From the NCBI RefSeq assembly GCF_021917145.1, contig NC_061080.1:3701497-3765496 (forward strand): a DNA stretch of 64,000 nt. Reading direction: 5' to 3'. Shown here in pieces: positions 21,100 through 34,710 of this stretch (the stretch's first letter is position 1; each line of letters begins with the position of its first letter). The stretch is from Hypomesus transpacificus. Lineage: Eukaryota > Chordata > Actinopteri > Osmeriformes > Osmeridae. The position numbers were made by a program, and so were the translations under genes. Under the pieces are notes generated by a model that had not been told where the DNA came from, ran no database searches, and worked only from the letters and a program-made list of their open reading frames with translations.

Positions 21100-24000
21100 G
21101 ACTTTCTCAATTGTGTAAATAGTCATATCCATATTCAGTCATATCCATGACTGTGCAATGACAAAGAATGTATAGTATACCACATGGACACCAAGCATCT
21201 TCATCAGAGTGCAGGAAAGCTAAGCCTCTTAACAGCTTGCAGCTGCAGTCTTTTGCTAAAGCAGATGTGAAAGTTGAGGAAAGATACTGCTCTATGTCAG
21301 GTGCCAGTGCAGCACAATAAAAGCATTATCTGTGCTAAAAGCATAAAATGTAAGCAACACAGTTTCTAAGTAGTTTTACTAACACATATTTACTAACATG
21401 ACAACAAGTATCCAGATACTATTTGGGATCCTGCAGTGAAAATCAACCTGACACCCCAATCATGATGTTCTGTCATTCAGTTATATCAACACTGTCTGAA
21501 AATGCACTTATGATTATCAAAACCTGTTTGTTCTATGTGAGGACACTTTAAGGACCCTTTATGTAAGGTTTTCAGAAGCCCCTGTCATCCAAGCTGCTTT
21601 GAAATTACACTACTATACTAAATTGCTGTGCTAGGTTGGTGGACAATACAGTAATGCACATGGGCCAAAAGAACATCAAGGCTAGGTCAATTTGGGCATT
21701 CTGAGAGCTTAAAACTATATATAAATGGAAATATGGAATCAAACCCTTAATGGGGATCCTGCCCAATGAAAAACCTTTTTCATTTTCCGGTAGCACTCTC
21801 GCCGTACACGTTTGATTTCCCCCAAAATGTTATGCAACAGTTCAATTGTCCATCACACTGTAATGTTATTATGATACTATTTTCAATTTGAGAAAACATA
21901 TTCTACAATTTTGGCCTCCATTCCTTCACTTCCAGTGAACATTGGATATGGTGAAAGATCTCAAGCACTGTATTATAGTGACAAAAAGCACCATGATAAC
22001 TTATGACGTGTCAAAATGTATCTATGCATCATCCTCCGATATTTGACACAGTGTCGGGCCAAAAGAAAGTTTGTTGTCCACCGTGTTCGTAACAAGGTCA
22101 TTTCATCTCTCTGCTGTAGAAAACATCAAAGGGGGGTGTTCACAAGGCCCTGAGTCACTGAGACCAACAGCCACGATTGGTCCCGTCCTCTCCTTCCTCA
22201 GCCTTCTGTGCCATCCCCGGGGTTGAGAACCGTCGGGCCACCAGGTCTGCCACGTGTGGAGTAATCACAGTCTCTGTCTGCATGCCTCGTAAATCCCCTT
22301 AGACAAATCCCAACCACACTTGCCACTCCAGCAATGACTATTCGCCAGTCTATTCGTGACAGATGTTGAACCTGACAGCTGGGACATGGACACGATGCCC
22401 CAATCTGGACACCTCATTACCCCTGCACCCCCATCTGGACTAGACTGCCAGGCACACACAGGGCTCTGAGAGTAGCTGGGAAGTGCATAGGGGAGGTATT
22501 TTTAATTAAGAGAAAGGGATATTGTCTTGGTTCCAGACAGCATGAGTACAAAATGGAATGTTTTGGATTTGCGATTCCGTCCATACAGATAGCATTTTTT
22601 TGTTGTTGCCTTAAACCATTGTATTTTATGGTGGTAATGGTTGTGTTTCCAGAATAAAATGTAGAGAATGATGTTGTTTGGAGAGAACATTGTGTTAATC
22701 AACATGTCAATCATCAAGTCAATCATGTTCCAGGCACACTGATGTTCCAGGCATCCTTGACTTGGCTTACCCACAGTATTCTTATCTACTGTCCTTGTAT
22801 TATTAGAAGGCTGTGCACTGCAGTTACAGACTCGTTCTTGCCACTTTCTACAAACGTCATTGTCATCTATCTGTCCTGCTCATTCTCTGAGTTCAAAAAC
22901 TGACACAGTTCCTGCTTTGATTATTGAAACAGGGAGTGAATAATCCAAAAAACAATAAGGATGTACTTGTATGAGTATAAAAACCGTTATAATCTTGACA
23001 ACATAGAACCCAATCTTGTGAATTTATGGATGTTCAAAGAAATTCATAGTAAATTAACTGGAATGCAAACAGGAATTCAAACATATTTCTGTGATCTTTG
23101 TTAAACAAAGGGACCTAAATCAATCTCCTTTTATGCTCGTTATTTGTTTCTGATGTGCACTGGAAGGAGACTTATGGCAACACATTATAATTAAGGTTTT
23201 GCAAAGTCCATGTCTTTGGAGTCTGTTAGTCTCTTAATGTTGTTTCTTCCACAGCATTGAAAATAAGGGGCACCTTCTACCTTCATCTTAACTATTATTC
23301 ATAACTTTATACTATATAAATGTACTTAAATGTAATTTACATAATTTTTCTACCATACTAAATACATCTATTGATCTTGTCTAGGAGTGTGAAAAATAAC
23401 ACGTCACCAATTAGAGGCACACTTTCAAATGTGTGCCATCTAGCAAAGTCACCACACATTTTCTAGTAACATTTTGTGTGGTCTTTGTTGATTACTCTCA
23501 CTATGGGGTTAACGCTATGGGGTTAACACTTTTTACAAATGGCTTGCCAGTTTGAAATCAAAACCCTGACCTACTTTTCTGACCCGGTATACTAATGCAT
23601 TGCAATTTTTCAAGTGAAGGGATTTCTGAGAGGGAGGTCTTTGGGGACCCCTGTCTGTCTGTGTATCTGTGTGTATGTGTATAGGTGTGTGTGTGTGTGT
23701 GTGCACGTGTGAAAAGTCAAAAAACACAACCCACATTTACAGACAAACCCCCCTCTGACACCCTGACTCATCTGTCTGGCAGCTTGCTGTCACTGGCTAG
23801 GAATTGAGGCTGAGCTGTATACTCAGAATCAACAGAAAGAGCCATGATAAATAACTAAACCTCATACCACCCAGACAGGCCAGTCAGGGCTGTATAGACA
23901 CGATCAGTGAAAAAAGGGTATATGTCAGAATACATCTATTTTGGTGTAATTCTATGGCAAAAGGTTGATAATCACGCACCTGATATTCCACTCCAACAGT

Positions 24001-25129
24001 AATCCCCTTAATCCAACTGCACTGAAAATTATACAGTCGTTTAGGAAACAGTGCAACGTTGTGTTCTGGAACAATTTGCAATTTGCCGTTGGTTGATAAC
24101 CTCTTCTGTATGTCTGCAATGACAATATTCATTGACAAGAAACTGGACATAAACTGGCCTCTTTTTTTTTTTGACAATCTTTTCCATTTTTACACATCCT
24201 TTCACACCCATTAATATCGAGAGTTTGTCAGAGGTCTCGATAGCGCCTCTCCAATGGGGGCTCCGAGACCCCTCCAGTCCACCCCCCTCAATTGGATCAC
24301 TGCCTGCACCCCCCTTTTACCTTGCCTTGTGCCTTTGCTGTTTAGGACTGGTGGAGTGGAGACATTAGTAGCCGATTCAGTTTCCACACATTCAGTGTGT
24401 CCTCTGCAACATCTGTAGTCGATTGTGCAAGAGTTGCCACATTTGCAGTGTTTTTGCACAATAACTGCCATAGATGCACACTCAACTTTTTCCCACGGCA
24501 TCATTTCTCCTCTTCAGCTGCGTTAAGAGCCGGAGATCGACTGGCGCCTTAATCTCTTGATTGAAGGCGTGTTGAGGATTTAAACCAATCTGGTTAGGTT
24601 TTCTGGCAATCTGCAAATCTGCGTCGAAAATCTATCTGCCTTGTCTGGCTTTCATGTGGAAGAGCTAGGATCACTAATGGTCTCCATCCGATTTAACAAC
24701 ACAAAAAAGTGGGGGGGAAAAGCTATAAGCAAGAAGTTTTATTTGGAAGATCTAGCGACAACAACAGCCTCTTCAGAAAAACTCCCAATCGGACAAAGCA
24801 AGGAGGTCACATCTCAGTAGGCCACAACTAGGTTAGTTGTTGATCTGTCCTTAATGGTCTTCAGTCATCTACATGATTGTTTCTCAAGCTTAGATGACAC
24901 ATATAATGATATTTGATTGAAAATATCATTAATCGGATGGTTTGTTTCATTACAGATGAATGTGAGTAGCACGCAACCAGGTCAATAACAACATCTTCAC
25001 TACTAGCCTGAAATTTGATTTGGTTAAACCAGGCCACCTGTTTCTATCATCGTTGTGGACCGACACCTTACTGGGGCTCACCTTTCCAATCCCCGATGTA
25101 GGCCAGCTGCGCAAAAATTAATCCCCCCT

Positions 25130-25150
25130 CCCCCCCCCCCCCCCCCCCCC
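25130..25150 (+). repeat. 21-base C tract
   Basis: An uninterrupted C run about 370 bases before the smim28 start codon. It is the longest single-base tract in the window, and its length is likely approximate in the assembly. Confidence 0.7.
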
Positions 25151-25387
25151 ATCTGAGGGATTGCCCTTGAGCTTTTCAGGCCCCCAGCGTCCGTTGGCCG
25201 ATATCTGGTCCACATTGCACGCGCGGGCATGTGAGCAGCCGCTTAGCCGGCCACCCTCTCCCTCCAACCCCCCCCTTCCTCCAACCCCCCCACACACACA
25301 CACTAACATAGGCACACACACAAACACACCCTCCCCACCTCCTTTCCCTTTAGTCTTGCCACACTGCCCATGCCCCGTCCACTCTGA

Positions 25388-26899
<1,512 letters not shown>

Positions 26900-27487
26900 T
26901 TAAAGGGAAGCTAAAACAAAAACAACTGTTAAAGGGAGTTCTTCAAACGGGATGTGATTTGACTCAATTAACATCTCAGACTTTACTCGTTTTTTTGCTA
27001 TGCCGTAGGCCTATCAAAGACAGATTGTGTAGCCAGCATGGGCTAAAGAGTCCCCAAATTCCTTTAAAGATATTGAAATGTCTCATGTAGTAGATGTGTG
27101 AATCTTTTAAAATCTATGTTTCAAAGTGGTATTGGGCCTGTTTCAGAGAATTTCGGTCTCTGATGTCCATGCAGAGGCTATAATGTTGATATCAGACAAT
27201 ATTTCAGGCTTCGCCTTTTGTATATTATTAGATGTATTTATTTATGTCAATGTCAAACATATTGTCTCATCTAATGCAATATCATAATGAATACTCATGT
27301 TTCAATATGGTGGACACAAATAGGCACATGGTAGGCTTAACCAATAGCTTAAAATATTTGTTCTGTCACCACCTTAAATTTCTGTGTTCCCATGTTAATG
27401 TTATTGTTGCCTGTGGTTTATTTCAAGCAACAGCCTCATAGTAAGTAGCAACAAACATGTTTTTACAAAATGTCACGAATTGACTTG

Positions 27488-27493
27488 AATAAA
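27488..27493 (+). terminator. candidate smim28 poly(A) signal
   Basis: An AATAAA hexamer 589 bases after the smim28 stop, on the coding strand, in a region with no other gene. The interval 26900-27756 has nothing else I can identify and is taken as 3' UTR plus spacer. Confidence 0.45.
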
Positions 27494-27756
27494 CTGCAGT
27501 CTATAGGCCTAATGCATATTGAGAATATTGTTTCCAGTAATGTCAAACAAATGTTAAGCCCCAGTTGTAAGATCTGAAGAAGGTGTTTGAAGGTGGGCCG
27601 AAGTCCAAAGTGATAATATCTCAATGGAACCAGTAACCTGGCCAGCTGAATTGTGTGAGAGGACAATCACAAGTAGGTTTGGCTTTACAGGGGTAGGTTG
27701 GGTCAGAGCCTCTGGGTTGGGTGAAATGGGGGGGAGGCACTTAAAAAAGCGACCTG

Positions 27757-30132
27757 GGGTGCGTTTCCCGAAAGCATCGTAAGCCTAAGTTGATCGTAGA
27801 GTCCATCGTACGATGGATCTTAGTTGTACGGGCCGTTTCCCGAAACCATCGTAGCTAAAGAGGCACTTGAAAATCGTCGCAGATCAACGAGAGCTCCAGA
27901 CCAGTCGTAGATCGCTAAGTGCATCGTAGCACAGAGACTCAGTGGAGACACGCGTAGGCCGACCATGAAAACTACATTAAACTCATGCTGAAAGTTAATT
28001 CCGATGGAAAATAAGTTTTTTTTGGTCCTCTTTTTACACCAGTTACGCTGGAACTGGGATATTTCTTAGTGAACCATACAAGTTTAACTGCCGAAAAAAT
28101 ATCAGAATCCGGTTTATCCTCAAGTAAATTTAGGTTACACAAAATAATTTGATTTAGTGGGTTTGGCGCATGCAATGAAGGTATTTAAAAAAAAAAATGT
28201 CAGTCTTATTCAAAATACTATAACATTGAAATATGGCTGTTGTAATGTGCAATAGAAACTAGAAATGCATTAACGTAACGCTTTTACGAGTACAATAACA
28301 CAACAACAATTGAACATTGAAGATGTTTATTAGAATTATAGGGCTGGTAGCACGCCAAGCCCGGTGGATGAAGAGGCTGGTGGCAGAGCCGAGCCTGATG
28401 TTAGGAGATGGTGGCGCCCAGGAAATGGAAAGACTCCACAGGGTTGACTAGGAAGTCACACAGGGTGAAGGGGCTGGGAGGGAGTGAAAACTCGTACGAA
28501 AATCATAAAAGCCATTGAAGATAGCCTAAGTCCTGCACTGCAGACTTGTCCCCTCTGATATGGGGAATTGGATGTGGTCTGGGATGTGGCAAAGTAATGC
28601 AGTTGTGACAGCCTGCACAGATCTTGACACTGAGGCCTTGGCGAGCCCATGTCCATCTCCAATAACCTCCAGAAAACTGCCAATGGCATAGAACCTTAAC
28701 ACTGCCAGTAGTTGGGTTACAGGGGTCAGTGCAAAGGACCTCCTTGTTAGCCTCTGCAGGTCTGCTTCTATGTGGTTCAGGAGCATCATGATATCATGAT
28801 GTCATCTGACATATCTTTCACTCATAATGAGTATAATTGATCAACCATCAATTAAAGTAGAGTTGATTATTCATGTCAAAAACAATGATTCCATGTTGAA
28901 GACATGGGGTATTCATTACTTATGTGTTTGTCATTTGTCACAATGTCATTTGTGGCCAATATGTGATAATTATGAGATTGCAAACATGGTCTTGGGAAGC
29001 TGTTGGCCTATGCAAGATTGTAGATATAGTCAGCACTAGAAAATAAGACAGTAAATATGTTGGATTGAGATGCTTGTATTTGTACATTGAATTGTTTAGG
29101 ATGCTAGCTGGGACATGCCATGTGTGATACCATTCATATGCATGGTTTTTAACCTTGTAGTTCAATCAAGTAGTAAATATAGGACTCATATATATATATG
29201 CCTATGGAAAGTGGAGTACCAAGAAGAGTTAAAAACCAAGGCACAAGTAGTTTGAGAAATAGTTGTTTTATGGGAGTATGTTCTCCCTGCTCCTGCTCCT
29301 CACATGGATCTATAAGGTAAACATGTAAGGATTGGACAGGCAACACTGAATATATGATACAATACACAATTCAGCCTTTACTTAATTTAAATAAACATGG
29401 TATGCTTTAGGATATAAGGTAACCTGAATGTGACACTACCTTGTTGATTGGGCTGAAGAATAGGCACAGAAATGGAGGGCCTTGTGAACTTCATCTCTTC
29501 AAACAAAAGCTTCCTCACCTCAATTTGGAGACGAGCCCACTTAATTTCCAAGACCTCCTATTGGTATTTAGCATCCTGTGTCGCTGATTGCAAGGTCCTA
29601 ACACCGGTGTAAAACTCAGATGCAGCATAGTTTGCACGTTCACCTTATTGTCTTTACCTTCATGTAGCATCACATTGAAAAGTACTCAAATAAGTAGCCT
29701 ATAATAAATGTAAAGTTTTCTGTAGCTACAGAAAATATTTTTTTGTGTACCGTAATTCGTCAAATATTTTGGTTAACGTTTTAATTTTAAAGTCTTCAAG
29801 TTGCGTCAGAAGAATCACATTTCAGTACAATGGACAGCGTCTTGTTAAGTGCAACTTAAGAGATACGTACGATGGTTCTCCTTACGAGCATGTTCGGGAA
29901 ACGCACGTAGGAAATAACGATGGATCGTTATTTTCATCGTAGAGAACCCTCGTAACAGCTACGATCCATCGTTATCGGGAAACGCACCCCTGGAGCTCTC
30001 GTTGATCTACGACGATTTTCAAGTGCCTCTTTAGCTACGATGGTTTCGGGAAACGGCCCGTACAACTAAGATCCATCGTACGATGGACTCTACGATCAAC
30101 TTAGGCTTACGATGCTTTCGGGAAACGCACCC
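27757..30132 (-). mobile_element. PIF/Harbinger DNA transposon, degraded, with long terminal inverted repeats
   Basis: The left end begins GGGTGCGTTTCCCGAAAGCA and the right end is its inverse. The arms 27757-27898 and 29991-30132 (about 142 bp) differ at only about one base. CTG flanks both sides (27754-27756, 30133-30135), a 3-bp target duplication as Harbinger makes. Inside, the minus strand 28789-28527 reads VTQLLAVLRFYAIGSFLEVI and SKASVS-like text typical of the amino part of the HARBI1-type transposase, then loses frame; the DDE catalytic core is absent. At about 29600-29460 the minus strand keeps WARLQIEVRKLLFEEM, like the end of the MYB/SANT partner protein. The element is thus a deletion derivative that could move only in trans. 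A further copy of the GGGAAACGCAC end motif sits inside the right end (near 29893 and 29975). Confidence 0.85.
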
Positions 30133-30853
30133 CTGGCTGTTGCGTGGCAACGATTTATGTAGGAACTATACTTTGTAGTAGCGGAAGAATGACGGTTTAT
30201 TATTAAACTATTTTGTTTCTAATTGTTTTTATTGATGAAACCATATCAAATATTTGTAGTGACAGTTTTAGAAAAGCAAAGTGCCTAACAACTCCCCTTA
30301 CCTGTTCTAAAATCAGCGTAAACCACGGACTCGCGGGGCTTATTGCTTAAGTTTTTCACAGGTATGACGTTTCATTCGCTTAGATGGCCTGCATCCTACA
30401 TCGCCTACATTTATTCAACAAGGGCTGAGTGATAAAACTGTTAAATTAATGTAGCCTACTCTTTTATTTGGTACGATCGTGTCTATTGTAATCAAAGCAT
30501 TTCGCAATGAAACGTTTATTAAAAAACAATGCCTCGAACGAGGGCTACAGTTAACAATCACATCAGGTCAGCTTCTGCGCCATAGACTTTTAATAGCCCA
30601 AACTATAATTATTAAGTTAGGCAATTTTAGAAGAACGAAGCCTAGGCCTACTTCATCTTTTACGTATGTGTTATGTTCAATGCACATCCATCAAGAAACA
30701 GATAATCGAAACCAAAAAAATGCTTTTTACCAAACTTTATTTTCTATTTGACTACTAGGCTACTCAAAACATCTAAGGATTGAGTGTAATTTGTTTGAAA
30801 ATGTTTCTCTGTTTGTGGAGAATTGAAGATTTGCTGAAGCCATCGATGGTGTT
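30133..30853. other. spacer and 3' UTR of the lysozyme-like gene
   Basis: No gene seen. The plus-strand TTTATT at 30736-30741 is an AATAAA on the minus strand, 113 bases past the stop of the lysozyme-like gene, and is the likely poly(A) signal. Confidence 0.5.
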
Positions 30854-32421
30854 TTAACAAGTTGCGAAGTATGTAGATGCCACCACAGTCCAACATTCCC
30901 TCTGGAACAACAGCTTGTATCTGAAAATGTAGAAATATTTGACTTTGAAATCTTAAGTTGTTCGCTAGTTCTGAATATTTTCCTTTGAATTTAAGAATGT
31001 TGACCTTTAATTTTAAATTAGTAAACTTGAAACAAGAACATATAGGCTATCGTAAACTTAATTCAATATTGGAACCTGAACATAATAAAGTTAAAATGAA
31101 TACTAAGAAAATTAGCTGCAGATAATCTTATATTTGTATACTCACGTTCTAATGAAGGATTCAGTTAGTTCTGGTGGACCATTTTCCCTATTTACATGAA
31201 GAAAAGACAGATGAAAACTGACTGAAAATAGAAAATACCTGTATGAAACTGTAAATGTATGTACTTACAGTTTCAGCTTGATGGTTTCCAGACAGGTGAT
31301 GTCATCACTCATGTTGTCATCAATCAAATCTGGAAAAAACAACACAAAGATGATCAGACTTGTAGACCATTATATTAACAACAGCAATAACACAATTCTA
31401 AATATCAAATGTTGCTTTCTAAACCTTTTGTAGGGTGGGGTGGGGGGTACTAAACAAAACCAAAACAGCATTTAACTCACCAGTGCAGTTCATCTGGCAG
31501 AGATTAGGGGTCACAGAGGAGCCAGAGGAGCAGATCAAATGGTCGCCCAGCTGGAACAAGCCATACAGAGTCCACACATTGTCTTGGTGTTCCTCATGAC
31601 TGCCACTTTCTTCAGATGAGTCCTCTCCAGATGAAGACTTGCTACCTGACTTGCTACCTGACTTGCTACCTGACTTGCTTCCTGACTTGCTACCACCTTT
31701 TTCACCTCCGTACTTAGCCATGCCGAACTTGCCGCCTTTTCCAGCACCTCTCTTTCTCCGCATTTGAGGGGAAATAGTGTTTGGGTCCACAAGAGTCACC
31801 ACGCTGGTGTTGAAACCTGAAGTCATCTCCACATGGCAAATAACTGGGGAAAGTATGGAAAACAAAAAGGTTTTGCAACATTTCAGGATTTATTTACTGC
31901 ACGGCTACCTGAAAGGTCCACTAGAGAGTGGTACTGGCGACAGTATTTTCATAAAACCTATTTTTATATAATGGGACCTTGACACTATATCCCAAAAATT
32001 CTGTTATTGTACAGTGTAAATTATAACAGTTTTAATATTTAATTTATGTTGTGTGGTTACAGAAGGATGACATAAAATAACCGTCAAAATAGATTTTCAC
32101 AAAATAAATGGTCAATGAGGCTTGACTACCTTTTGCAATAAAGTTGAGTAGATGTACCTTAATTTTCTAATTCAAATTCCTTAATACTCTGCAGTCTTTA
32201 AAAGCATGATCATTTTGTTTTCCATTTTAAAAACATTCAAAATTGTACTCACTTTTGGCCATGAAGTCAGCCTCTGACATTCCTGTTTGGTTCTTGCTCG
32301 GCATCCTCAGAGCTGCTGCTTCAAGCAGGCCTTTCAGCTCACACTTGGACACGATCCGTGCCTCAGCCAGACTGGAGACCAGTGCGGCTACGGCCACCAC
32401 CATCACAATGTGCATCTTCAT
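30854..32421 (-). CDS. secreted lysozyme-C/alpha-lactalbumin-fold protein with a basic and SGSK-repeat insert, non-catalytic
   Basis: Five coding exons on the minus strand: 32421-32253, 31843-31481, 31329-31269, 31187-31146, 30920-30854, giving 233 residues with consistent phases. A signal peptide (about 1-21) precedes KCELKGLLEAAALRM. Eight cysteines (27, 59, 161, 172, 176, 190, 221, 233) match the C-type lysozyme set; the last spacings 4, 14 and 12 fit well. The catalytic Glu is Thr64 (MTSGFNT) and the catalytic Asp is Leu149 (TLYGLFQ), so no muramidase activity is expected. The alpha-lactalbumin calcium loop keeps its side-chain ligands (DLIDDNMSDDI; Asp181, 186, 187). Between residues about 75 and 145 lies an insert: RRKR (85-88), a Gly/Lys block, about five SGSK repeats, then SSSGEDSSEESGSHEE. 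A small extra exon (31187-31146) adds residues before Cys221 and is the least certain part. I do not know a named orthologue. Confidence 0.8.
31637..31695 (-). repeat. 12-bp in-frame coding minisatellite (SGSK repeats)
   Basis: On the minus strand AGCAAGTCAGGT repeats about five times inside exon 2 of the lysozyme-like gene, each unit adding Ser-Lys-Ser-Gly. One unit carries GGA instead of GGT. Because the unit is 12 bp, length changes keep the frame. Confidence 0.85.
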
Positions 32422-32475
32422 GTTGTCTTGGCTTTACGGTTGCTCTGTTGTGAATGTGAGCTGTGTGTGGTGCGA

Positions 32476-32483
32476 CATATATA
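32476..32483 (-). promoter_or_regulatory. TATA box of the lysozyme-like gene
   Basis: The minus strand reads GGTATATATG 55-62 bases before the start codon at 32421, leaving room for a short 5' UTR of about 30 bases (CAACAGAGCAACCG...). A strong TATA box suits a tissue-specific, highly expressed secreted protein. Confidence 0.6.
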
Positions 32484-34710
32484 CCCAACCAGCTTCTTAT
32501 CCTGTGATCACATGATGTGCTGAGTCTATTGTTGCTTCTATGAATGGACGTTCCCAAGATTCTAAGGCATGGTGTCATAGGACTCAATGAAGGTACTGAG
32601 CTGAGCTTTGTGTTTCATGTGCTCGGACATTTGATATGTCCTGATTACAAAAGTGAAAAAAGATGGCATCACAAAAGATGTATTTTTACGAAACAGGTCA
32701 CACCGTGATTTGCTTAAAGTGGTCTCGGACATGTGACTGATACACGATAAGGTTGAATCATCTTGGGTTCATCTCGTGGTTTATTTTTATTCCCTGATAG
32801 CACATAGGTGTGTTGAAGACACCCATTGTTTTAGCAGACCACATCTTCAATGTAGAGCAAAATATTGCCAACAAAATTCTGATTATACCCTGACTGTGAC
32901 ATTGTGACAGCGAGCAAACAACACAACTTATTAAAGCTTGCTGGGGTCAAACAATAATATATTTGACCTAAGTCAGTTCCCCAAACTCAACACTATCCTA
33001 AACTTCTGCTACTATGTCCTTTTCCATCCGGGCTTAAAACACATAAAATCATGACGATGAAATGCTGTGTATAATATAAACAGATAAAACCCTTTCCTTC
33101 TGTCAGATCAGATAGTATTTTGACCATTCAAGCTGACGTTTCCCTAAAGAGCATGCAAGCATTCAACTCCAGTTAGGTCAATTATTCCAGTGACAATGAA
33201 GAAAAAAACAGGGTGTGGACCTGTCTGGAGAGTTGGAAATAGCTGACATGAATAATAGACAATAGAAAATTCCGTACAATTTCATTTCTGTATAGCTTTC
33301 CATTAGATATGATCCTAATTATTGTTATTATTATAACGTTTTGTTCTAGGAACAGGCCTTGGAGCCCTCAACTGTAGATTTTTCACATTGTTCAACTTGG
33401 GTGATGGCATGCTGTTTGCCTTCTCTCTATGTTCCTATTGTTAGGAATTGTGAGAAACAGGTATAGTGAGTAACTGTCCACATCACTAGATAGAGCTAAT
33501 GACATTGGCAAGACTGACTTGTGTAATAGGAACCAATACAAATCTGCTTTCTCATCCTTCTTGGCAATTTACCAAGTTAGGCAAAACCCTGGGTCGTGTA
33601 AGCAAATAGGAAAGGGAAATGTGAAAGAGACAGGTGTTGAAGAAGTCACAGAGCTTACTGTACAGGTGGGAACCATATCAGGTGTATCATGGTGCATCCA
33701 TACACAAAGGAAATACAGAGACTAGACATAAGCTTTTGTTGTGGGCTCCTAAATGCAGGCTGATCTGTAATTTTCCAACAAGAGCAAGGCAGAGAACAAG
33801 AGAACATTGTTTTTATTATAGGGTGTATTAATTGTTCAGAAATATTAACAAATAAAGCACTGTGAAGTAACTCATACAGCAATGAAAGAAGCATCATTAG
33901 AAACTGAAACCAGACACAATGGCCACAGTTGCAGGTTGACATAGTAAGATGAGTGGTTTCTTTATCCATGCTAAACCATTGAGATGGAATTGATTCTATG
34001 AATTTCTGTCATATAGCCGATGCTTTCTTACAAAGCCCATATCAATAAGTGTGTTTAGTAAGATGCATCTGCCGAAAATAGTGACAAAATAGTGACAACA
34101 GTCCCAGCGCTAGATCACATGACAGACAATATATGAAGGGGTTGACATGATTGATACATATTCATTTGTGGGGAAGAGATTTTTGTTAGATTTTTTCTCT
34201 CTTTTTATACACATGTATTAAAACAATGTAAAAAATGTTAAAAAGGATGGGGGAAGTGACATGGAAAAAGTGAGACAGAATTTAGGTAGCTAGAACACCA
34301 GAAGATTGTTCATTTGAATGTAATGTCATGTACATTGTGGTACAGTGTGACAGTTTGGGGTTATCTCTGGCATACTGAGTTTCACACCACCTAGAGGTGA
34401 AATACAGTAAGGATCTTGCTTTGAGCCTCCAGATGTTCCAGAGTAGAGAGCGAAGGAGATGACAAATAGACAAAAAACTGTTCAACAATATAATTTTGAA
34501 TATCAAACATTTAGAATCAACCAAGAAAAAAATCATGCAACAGCCACAACGGTCACAGGGTCAATGTTCCTTCAACACAAACCAGTCTGGGTTGAAGCCT
34601 AGTCTTCAAGCTGCATTTATGCTCCCACTCTGTTGGTATTGTAGGAATGGAATCCATTGAAAAAACCTTCGTAACTCTTACAGTAACACTCATATTCATG
34701 CTTAGATGCA
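32484..34710. other. spacer, no gene recognised
   Basis: About 2.2 kb of AT-rich DNA between the lysozyme-like promoter and the end of spmip3. Short ORFs show no family signature. The spmip3 3' UTR must lie at its right side, but I find no clear poly(A) hexamer on the minus strand close to the stop. Confidence 0.4.

Noticed and set aside
30750..30920. alternative open frame of the last lysozyme-like exon (IQAVVPEGMLDCGG...)
   Set aside because: It is longer, but it does not fit the phase-2 donor of the previous exon and loses the Cys-12-Cys spacing that the chosen frame has.
31535..31792. 85-codon minus ORF with repeated SQVASQVASQVAS
   Set aside because: An alternative frame of the SGSK coding minisatellite. 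It lacks the lysozyme motifs and splice phases.
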